From Sphingomonas psychrotolerans (GTDB lineage: Bacteria > Pseudomonadota > Alphaproteobacteria > Sphingomonadales > Sphingomonadaceae), in NCBI RefSeq assembly GCF_002796605.1, contig NZ_CP024923.1, positions 3,417,501 through 3,481,500 on the forward strand: 64,000 nucleotides of DNA, in the 5' to 3' direction. Under the pieces are notes generated by a model. It did not search any database. It saw nothing but the letters and a program-made list of their open reading frames with translations, and was not told where the DNA came from. Shown here in pieces: positions 58,123-64,000 of the stretch. The position numbers were made by a program, and so were the translations under genes. Position 1 is the first letter of the stretch, and each line of letters begins with the position of its first letter.

Positions 58123-59124
58123 ATGCGCTTCTTCTCCGACAACGCCGCCCCGGTCTGCCCGCAAGTGCTCGAGGCGCTGGCTCGAGTGAATGTGCTCGAC
58201 ACCGCGTATGACGGCGATCGCTGGTCGCAACAGCTCGACGGGGCGTTTTCGGATTTGTTCGAAACGCCGGTGCGCACCTTGTGGGTGCCTTCGGGGACGT
58301 CGGCCAACGCGCTCGCGCTCGCGGCCTTGTGTCCCCCGCACGGCAGCGTGGTGTGTCATCGCGACGCGCACATCCAGAATGACGAGTGCGGCGCGCCCGA
58401 ATTCTACACGCACGGCGCCAAGCTCGCGCTCGCCGAAGGCGTTGGCGCCAAATTGACCCCCGACAGCGTCATCGCAGTGCTCGACCGCGTCCAACAGGGG
58501 GTCCATTGGGTCCAGCCGCACGCGATCTCGATTACCAATGCGACCGAATATGGGCTGGTCTATACGCCGGGCGAAGTCGCGGCGATCTCGGAAGTCGCAA
58601 AGGCGCGCGCGCTCGGTCTGCATATGGATGGCGCGCGCTTTGCAAATGCAGTGGCGCATCTAGGCTGCGCGCCCGGCGACGTGACGTGGCGTGCCGGAGT
58701 CGACGTGCTCAGCTTCGGCTTCGTCAAGAATGGCGGGATGAGCGCCGAGGCGCTCATCTTCTTCCAGACCGAGTTGGCCGACGCGACCTTGTACCGCCGC
58801 AAGCGCGCGGGGCTGCTGCTGTCGAAGGGCCGCTATCTCGCGGCGCAATTGCTCGCGATGCTGGAGGACGATCTGTGGCTGGCCAATGCGCGCGCGGCCA
58901 ATGCGGGTGCGCAGCTGCTGGCGCAAGCGGCGGCCGATCGGCTGGTGCATCCGGTCGAGGCGAACGAAGTGTTCCTGAAGGTCACGCCCGACGAGGCGGC
59001 GTCGCTGCGCAGGCTGGGTTTTGATTTCCACGACTGGGCGCCGGGCGAGGTGCGGCTGGTGACGTCGTGGGATCAAAGCGAGGCGGCGATCCGGCCACTC
59101 GCGGACGCGATCGCGGCGCTGTGA
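58123..59124 (+). CDS. Low-specificity L-threonine aldolase
   Basis: A 333-residue fold I PLP enzyme. FFSDNAAPVCPQVLEAL opens the protein, LHMDGARFANAVAHLGC holds the PLP-contacting Asp, and LSFGFVKNGGMSAEAL the PLP lysine. It splits threonine to glycine and acetaldehyde. ATG 58123 is the conserved start; GTG 58099 is a weaker alternative. The stop overlaps the EamA gene (GTGA). Confidence 0.92.
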   Translation: MRFFSDNAAPVCPQVLEALARVNVLDTAYDGDRWSQQLDGAFSDLFETPVRTLWVPSGTSANALALAALCPPHGSVVCHRDAHIQNDECGAPEFYTHGAKLALAEGVGAKLTPDSVIAVLDRVQQGVHWVQPHAISITNATEYGLVYTPGEVAAISEVAKARALGLHMDGARFANAVAHLGCAPGDVTWRAGVDVLSFGFVKNGGMSAEALIFFQTELADATLYRRKRAGLLLSKGRYLAAQLLAMLEDDLWLANARAANAGAQLLAQAAADRLVHPVEANEVFLKVTPDEAASLRRLGFDFHDWAPGEVRLVTSWDQSEAAIRPLADAIAAL

Positions 59125-60038
59125 GCGAGGCGGCACCGCCCCGCTCCGCGCGCCTGTCGGTCCTGATCCCGTTCCTCGTCGTCACGTTGATCTGGGGATC
59201 GACGTGGATCGTCATCCGCGACCAGCTGTCGGTGGTGCCGCCGAGCTGGTCGGTGACCTATCGCTTCGTCGTGGCGGGCGTGGTGATCCTCGGCTGGGCG
59301 GCGTTGCGGCGGGACTCGCTCAAGCTCGATGCGCGCGGCTGGACGTTCGCGGTGGCGTTGGGCTTCGCGCAGTTCGTGCTCAACTTCAACTTCGTCTACC
59401 GCGCCGAGCAGCACATCACCTCGGGGGTGGTGGCGATCGTCTATGCGCTGCTGCTGGTGCCCAATGCGATCCTTGCACGGGTGTTTCTCGGCCAGCTGAT
59501 GGGGCGCCAATTGCTGATCGGCTCGGCGGTGGCGATGGCGGGCGTCGCCTTGCTGTTCCTCCACGAGGCGCGGCTGAGCGATGCCGGACCCCAAGCCGCG
59601 CTGATCGGGATTGGCATCGCGTTGCTCGGCGTGCTCTCCGCTTCGGTCGCCAACGTCATGCAGGCGATGAAGACCGCCAGGGCCTATCCGATGGCGACGA
59701 CGCTCGGCTGGGCGATGCTGACCGGCGCAGCGATCGACGCGGCGTTCGCGTGGACCACCACCGGCCCGCCGGTGATCGAGATGCGCTGGAGCTACATCGC
59801 CGGCACGTTGTATCTCGGCGTGCTCGGATCTGCGCTGGCCTTCACCATCTATTTCCAGCTGATCCGCACGATCGGCCCGGCCAAGGCGGCCTATACCAGC
59901 GTACTGATCCCGGTGATCGCGATGCTGCTCTCGACGATCTACGAAGGCTATCGCTGGTCGCTGCTCGCCGTGGCGGGGGCAGCGCTGGTGATGATCGGGC
60001 TGGTGCTGGCGCTCAAGGCGCGCAGGCCCAATCGATAA
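59121..60038 (+). CDS. EamA family (DMT) transporter
   Basis: A 305-residue protein with ten hydrophobic segments and two EamA repeats: LIWGSTWIVIRDQLSVVPPSWSVTYRF and LGVLGSALAFTIYFQLIRTIGPAKAAY. Probably exports a metabolite; coupling to threonine aldolase hints at an amino acid, but the substrate is unknown. The convergent YeeZ-like gene overlaps its 3' end by 91 bp. Confidence 0.9.
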   Translation: MSEAAPPRSARLSVLIPFLVVTLIWGSTWIVIRDQLSVVPPSWSVTYRFVVAGVVILGWAALRRDSLKLDARGWTFAVALGFAQFVLNFNFVYRAEQHITSGVVAIVYALLLVPNAILARVFLGQLMGRQLLIGSAVAMAGVALLFLHEARLSDAGPQAALIGIGIALLGVLSASVANVMQAMKTARAYPMATTLGWAMLTGAAIDAAFAWTTTGPPVIEMRWSYIAGTLYLGVLGSALAFTIYFQLIRTIGPAKAAYTSVLIPVIAMLLSTIYEGYRWSLLAVAGAALVMIGLVLALKARRPNR

Positions 60039-60787
60039 TCGGGGAAACGCGGCCGCCAGCCGAGCAAGCGCTTTGCCTTGCCGTTCGCGACGCGCCGATT
60101 CTCCGAATAAAAAGCGCGTGCCTGCGGGCTGAGCCGCGCTTCTCCCAGCGCGATGAGCGGCGGCGGGGGGATGCCGAGCAGCCGGCACGCATAAGCGACG
60201 ACGTCGCTCTGCGGCGCGGGCAGGTCGTCCGCGAGGTTCCAGGCGCCTCGTGGCGCGTCGAATCCGGTGACTATGCCGGCGACGAGGTCGTCGAGATGGA
60301 TGCGGCTGAAGACCTGACCCGGGACATGGATCCGTGCGGCGTCGCCCCGCGCGGCGCGGTCGAGCGGCGAGCGGCCGGGGCCGTAGATGCCGGGCAGACG
60401 GAACACGCGCGCGCCGAGCGCCAGCCACGCAGCATCGGCCTCGGTACGCGCGGTGCGGCGGCCGCCACCGGTGGTTGCGGTCTCGTCGACCCAGGCGCCG
60501 CGCGTGTCGCCATAGACCCCGGTCGAGGAGAGATAGCCGAGCCAGCCGCGCGCGCGTGCGAGTTCAGGGCCGAATGCAGCGAGAATGGGATCGGCCGCGT
60601 CCGGCGCGACGGTCGAGACGATATGCGTGGCGTGATCGATCTCGAACGCGGCGCGCTCGCGATCGGCAAAGGCGATGCTGCCATCGCGCCCGTCGCGGGT
60701 GACTGCCGCGATCCGCCAGCCCCCGGGGGCGAGGTGCCGCGCCAGCGCGCTGCCGGTATAGCCGAGGCCGAAGATCAGCAGGCGCAT
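59948..60787 (-). CDS. YeeZ-like NAD-binding epimerase-family protein
   Basis: A 279-residue extended-SDR-like protein. LLIFGLGYTGSALARHLA is the nucleotide-binding motif; LGYLSSTGVYGD and VFRLPGIYGPGRSPLDRA are conserved in the YeeZ group. The YxxxK pair is not obvious. The last 28 residues, including SASTSPIITSAAPAT, read through the end of the EamA gene and do not look conserved. Confidence 0.85.
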   Translation of the reverse strand: MRLLIFGLGYTGSALARHLAPGGWRIAAVTRDGRDGSIAFADRERAAFEIDHATHIVSTVAPDAADPILAAFGPELARARGWLGYLSSTGVYGDTRGAWVDETATTGGGRRTARTEADAAWLALGARVFRLPGIYGPGRSPLDRAARGDAARIHVPGQVFSRIHLDDLVAGIVTGFDAPRGAWNLADDLPAPQSDVVAYACRLLGIPPPPLIALGEARLSPQARAFYSENRRVANGKAKRLLGWRPRFPDYRLGLRALSASTSPIITSAAPATASSDQR

Positions 60788-60793
60788 CCGCTG

Positions 60794-60816
60794 ATCCTCC
60801 CCTTCCGGGGGAGGAT
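60794..60816. terminator. Hairpin between the M28 and YeeZ-like genes
   Basis: ATCCTCCCC and GGGGAGGAT form a 9-bp stem. It lies in the 33 bp between two co-oriented genes, so it can end the peptidase transcript or attenuate the YeeZ-like gene. Shares its core with the hairpin at 29328-29352. Confidence 0.6.
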
Positions 60817-60820
60817 TTGG

Positions 60821-62461
60821 CTAGCGCGCGCCGTAACCACCGAACCGCGCCCCGAAGAAATCGCCCTTGGCCCAGCGCGGACGCGCATCCGCGTCGGCGA
60901 TCGCCCGGGCGGCGGCATAGTTGACGCGCGTGAACTTCGCGGCGGCCGCCCAGTCGATCGGCAGCGACAGATCGTCCGAAGGCTTGTGATAATGATTGGC
61001 GAGGAAATCCTGCTGCGCCGCCTCGCCGGGTCCGCCGGGTCCGCTGTCGATCGAGACCGCCGGAATCCCCGCCTGGACGAAGCTGTAATGGTCCGAGCGG
61101 ACGAAGAACATCTCCTCGGGTGCGGGATCGGGCACCACCCTGAGCCCCTCTGCCGCGGCTGCGGCGGCATAGACCGCGCCAAGGCTCGATCGCTCGCCGC
61201 CCAGCACCACGATGTCCTGCATCGCGAAAGTCAGGATCGGCATGTCGAGATTGATGTCGGCGATCAGACTGCCCTGCGGCACGCCGGGACGTGCCGCGAA
61301 ATAGCTCGACCCCACCAACCCCTTTTCCTCGGCGGTGAGCGCGACGAACAGGATCGATCGGCGCGGCCGCTTGCCCGATGCCCGAAAGGTCCGTGCGATT
61401 TCGAGCATCGTGCCGACGCCCACGGCATTGTCCATCGCGCCGTTATAGATGCTGTCGCCTTTCTCGGGCTCGCCGATCCCGACATGATCGAGATGTGCCG
61501 AGAGCACGAGATATTCGCCGCGCAGCGCCGGATCGGAGCCCTCGAGCAACCCGACCACGTTGCTGCTGCGGCTGGCTCGCACCTGCGTCTTCGCCGTCAC
61601 TGCGAGTGTGCCGACGAGCGGACCGGTCGGCAGCCGGGCACCACGACGCTCGGCGGCGAGCACGTCGCGCCACTTGATCCGCGAGCCGGCGAACAATTTC
61701 TCGGCGCCGGCCTGGCCGACATAGCCGACCACCGGCGCGCCCGGCGCGATCATGTGCGGCTTGCCGTCGGGGGCGATCCACGTCGTGCGCTCGTAATCGT
61801 AATAAGGCGCCATCGCTTCGACCGGGAATTCGCCGCGGCGCTCGAGTGATTCGAGGATGATCACCGCTTTGGCGCCGCGCGCCTCGGCGAGGCGGGCCTT
61901 CTGATCGTCGTCGCCGAGATGCGCGGCGACTTCGTCGGGGAGTCCCGCGGGAACGCCGGCATAGAGCGCGACGATCTTGCCGCGCACATCGAGCCCGCGA
62001 TAATCGTCGCGCTTGCCCTCGGGATAGACGAGGCCGTAGCCGGCGAAGACCACCGGACCCGAGGCCCGGTAATCGGGCGTCGTGGGAATGCCTTGGTTGA
62101 CGAAATCGATGCCGAACTGGAGCGGTATCGCGCTACCGCCGCGAGTCAGCGTCCATTTCGCCTTTTCGGCGGGGCGCCAGGTGGCAAGTCCCACCGGCTG
62201 GAGCCAGTTGCCCCCCGCGCCCGGCGCGAGCCCCGTGGCGAGCATCTGCGCGGCGACATATTCGGCGGCGATGTCGTACTCGTGGGTCCCCGCCTCGCGT
62301 CCGCGCAGTGTATCCTGGGCGAGGAACTGGACATGCGCCGCGAGCGCCGACTGTTCGGGAGGGAGTTGCTGCGCGTGGGCGGGAGAGGCAAGCGCGAGGA
62401 GCGCGGCTGCGACGCGCCCCCCTTTCAGGCAGGAGGGCAAGAAGCGGATGCGCGGCACCAT
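60821..62461 (-). CDS. M28 family metallopeptidase, secreted (copy 1)
   Basis: A 546-residue exported aminopeptidase-like protein with a signal peptide (to about 34, PAHAQ). A PA-domain-like insert (about 130-290) lies inside the M28 catalytic domain. Metal ligands are in LSAHLDHVG (His), NGAMDNAVG (Asp), TAEEKGLVGS (Glu-Glu), DINLDMP (Asp) and NHYHKPSDD (His). ATG 62461 shares one base with the upstream gene's stop. Confidence 0.92.
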   Translation of the reverse strand: MVPRIRFLPSCLKGGRVAAALLALASPAHAQQLPPEQSALAAHVQFLAQDTLRGREAGTHEYDIAAEYVAAQMLATGLAPGAGGNWLQPVGLATWRPAEKAKWTLTRGGSAIPLQFGIDFVNQGIPTTPDYRASGPVVFAGYGLVYPEGKRDDYRGLDVRGKIVALYAGVPAGLPDEVAAHLGDDDQKARLAEARGAKAVIILESLERRGEFPVEAMAPYYDYERTTWIAPDGKPHMIAPGAPVVGYVGQAGAEKLFAGSRIKWRDVLAAERRGARLPTGPLVGTLAVTAKTQVRASRSSNVVGLLEGSDPALRGEYLVLSAHLDHVGIGEPEKGDSIYNGAMDNAVGVGTMLEIARTFRASGKRPRRSILFVALTAEEKGLVGSSYFAARPGVPQGSLIADINLDMPILTFAMQDIVVLGGERSSLGAVYAAAAAAEGLRVVPDPAPEEMFFVRSDHYSFVQAGIPAVSIDSGPGGPGEAAQQDFLANHYHKPSDDLSLPIDWAAAAKFTRVNYAAARAIADADARPRWAKGDFFGARFGGYGAR

Positions 62462-64000
62462 CACTTCGCACCCGGGCCGTCGTACAGCGTTCCGAAGAAG
62501 TCGCCCTTGTTCCACAAGGGGCGCTGGTCGGCGTCGGCGAGTGCGCGGGCGATCGCATAATTGAGCTTCACGAAGCGCACGCCCTGGCCGAAATCGACGA
62601 GGCCCACCTCGTCCGAAGGCTGGTGGTAGTGCTTCGCGCCGAATTCCTCGACCGCGGCCTTGCCCGGGCCCGCGGGGCCGGGTTCGAGCGACACCGCGGG
62701 GATGCCCGCGCGGACGAAGCTGTAATGGTCCGAACGCACGAAGCTCGCTTGCTCGGGCGCGGGATCGGGGGTGAGCGTCAGCCCCTCGGCCCTGGCCACC
62801 GCCGCCACCGTCGCGCCGATGCTGGTGCGGTCGGCGCCATACGCCACCAGATCCTCGAACTTGTAGGTGAGCACCGGCATGTCGAGATTGACGTTGGCGA
62901 CGATGCTGCCTTTGGGCACGGTCGGGTTGGCGGCGAAATAGTCCGAGCCGACCAGCCCCTTCTCCTCGGCAGTGACCGCGACGAACAGGATCGAGCGGCG
63001 CGGACGCTTGCCCGAGGCAGTGAACGCCTTCGCCACTTCGAGCATCGACGCGGTGCCGACGGCATTGTCCATCGCGCCGTTATAGATCGTGTCGCCCTTC
63101 GCATCGGGCTTGCCGATTCCGACATGATCGAGATGCGCCGAGATCACGACATACTGGCCCTTGAGTGCGGGATCGCTGCCTTCGAGCAAGCCGACGACGT
63201 TGTTGGCGCCGAGCGTCTCGATCTCGGTATTGGCAATGCCCTGCGCGGTTACGCCGAGCGCGCCGGTGGGGAGCTTCTTGCCTGCTTTGTCCGCGGCGAG
63301 GACATCCGCCCATTTGAGTTTCGCGCCGGCGAACAGTTTCTCGGCGCCGGCCATGCTCAGATAGGCGAAGGCGGGTGCGCGCGGACCTCCGCTGTTCGCC
63401 TTGCCGTCGGGATCGGCCCAGGTCATGCCGGAGCTGTTCCAGTAACCGACGCTCGCTTCGAACGGGAAGACCGCGTGGCGGGTGTTGCCCTCGATCAGGA
63501 TCACGCCGATCGCACCATGCGCGGCGGCGTTGCGCGCCTGTTCGTCGGGCTGGCTCAGATGTGCGCGGACCTCGCTCTGCAGCGCCTGCGGGGCGTCGCG
63601 CAGGATCGCGACGATTTTCCCCTTTACGTCGAGGGCCTTGTAATCGTCGTAGCCGGTGGCGCGATCGGTCACGCCATAGCCCGCGAACACCACCGGCGCC
63701 GACAAGGCGACCTTCGCCTCGCGCGGGTTCGAGCGGGCGACATAGTCCTTGCCCCATTCGAGCGGCGTCGCGGTGGTGCCGCGGGTGAGCGTGAGGGTCC
63801 CGTGATCGGCGCCCTTGAACGACACGAGCGGCACCGGCTGGAGCCATGCGCCGTTGGGACCGCCCGGCTTGAGCCCGGCCGCGAGCATCTGCGCGGCGAC
63901 ATATTGCTCGGCCACCGCGAGTTCATTCGAGCCGGTATCGCGCCCGCGCATCGCGTCCGAGGCGAGAAAGGCGACATGCGCCTTGAGCGCCGCCTCGGCG
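62461..64000 (-). CDS. M28 family metallopeptidase, secreted (copy 2, 5'-truncated)
   Basis: At least 513 residues; the start is beyond the window. Domain order and motifs match copy 1: ISAHLDHVG, NGAMDNAVG, TAEEKGLVGS, NVNLDMP, KHYHQPSDE. The two are clear tandem paralogues and likely co-translated. Both probably trim peptides in the periplasm. Confidence 0.93.
   Translation of the reverse strand, partial: AEAALKAHVAFLASDAMRGRDTGSNELAVAEQYVAAQMLAAGLKPGGPNGAWLQPVPLVSFKGADHGTLTLTRGTTATPLEWGKDYVARSNPREAKVALSAPVVFAGYGVTDRATGYDDYKALDVKGKIVAILRDAPQALQSEVRAHLSQPDEQARNAAAHGAIGVILIEGNTRHAVFPFEASVGYWNSSGMTWADPDGKANSGGPRAPAFAYLSMAGAEKLFAGAKLKWADVLAADKAGKKLPTGALGVTAQGIANTEIETLGANNVVGLLEGSDPALKGQYVVISAHLDHVGIGKPDAKGDTIYNGAMDNAVGTASMLEVAKAFTASGKRPRRSILFVAVTAEEKGLVGSDYFAANPTVPKGSIVANVNLDMPVLTYKFEDLVAYGADRTSIGATVAAVARAEGLTLTPDPAPEQASFVRSDHYSFVRAGIPAVSLEPGPAGPGKAAVEEFGAKHYHQPSDEVGLVDFGQGVRFVKLNYAIARALADADQRPLWNKGDFFGTLYDGPGAK

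Noticed and set aside
55687..58659. Very long open frame on the minus strand opposite the penicillin-binding protein
   Set aside because: Low-complexity Arg/Asp/Gly composition and no domain; a mirror frame of a GC-rich real gene.
59204..61849. Long plus-strand open frame across EamA, YeeZ-like and M28 genes
   Set aside because: Crosses three supported genes in other frames with no family match.

Overview
The window is high-GC DNA from an alphaproteobacterium, almost certainly a member of the Sphingomonadaceae. The grounds are a 5-aminolevulinate synthase type HemA (the alphaproteobacterial C4 haem route), MipZ in place of a Min system, a CC_3452-type secreted protein, the class III ADH/S-formylglutathione hydrolase route, one bifunctional Rel/SpoT, and families of short palindromic intergenic repeats common in sphingomonads. 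No plasmid, phage or rRNA genes are visible; it reads as chromosome. Both ends cut a gene (btaA on the left, an M28 peptidase on the right).

Layout. 1-6 kb: betaine-lipid genes btaAB, a GNAT protein, hemA, murI, plsY-dprA, then a YghU-type glutathione transferase. 6.8-14 kb: topA, a Sel1 protein, panC divergent from mipZ plus a membrane J-protein, phosphomannomutase, and a 52-residue coiled-coil gene behind a perfect FNR/FixK-type box. 14-16.4 kb: exonuclease, DUF1440 and TraB/GumN proteins. 16.4-20.6 kb (minus strand): an operon with 4-bp stop/start overlaps at most junctions, adhC > VOC > cupin > purU remnant > fghA > FAD reductase, centred on glutathione-dependent formaldehyde oxidation.

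20.68-22.86 kb: the most notable feature. An arsenic islet of about 2.2 kb, arsI-arsR-aqpS-arsC, is bounded by two exact 32-bp copies of the 3' end of tRNA-Thr(GGT), one of them inside the intact tRNA gene. It has the layout of a tRNA-integrated island but encodes no integrase. Its four genes all overlap at start/stop codons, and an 11-bp-arm dyad upstream of arsI is a likely ArsR operator. ArsC reduction with aquaglyceroporin exit and ArsI demethylation form a resistance route without an efflux pump.

23-31 kb: aminopeptidase P with a coupled 39-residue membrane peptide, a DSD1-family PLP enzyme, a diguanylate cyclase, an oligopeptidase B-like protease, a nuclease and a DUF4893 lipoprotein. 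31-37.6 kb: an HxlR regulator divergent from a CC_3452 gene, spoT with its GTG start inside a hairpin, and a haem-type TonB receptor with DUF6607 behind a Fur-like box. 37.7-41.8 kb: an envelope glycan set (GT2, SAM methyltransferase, GtrA flippase-like, large polytopic protein).

41.8-46.2 kb (minus strand): a compact housekeeping run argB, yggT > DUF167 > folD > hypothetical > marC, preceded by a queuosine-precursor-type transporter. 46.2-46.8 kb is the only gene-free stretch over 300 bp and holds an SOS-type box and a GAGTCAAT direct repeat. 46.8-55 kb: CNT nucleoside transporter, 3-hydroxybutyryl-CoA dehydrogenase, ergothioneine genes egtBD, cobalamin adenosyltransferase, PilZ, HIG1-domain protein, gluQ and an HNH endonuclease. 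55-64 kb: a bifunctional penicillin-binding protein, threonine aldolase, EamA transporter, a YeeZ-like protein and two tandem M28 peptidases.
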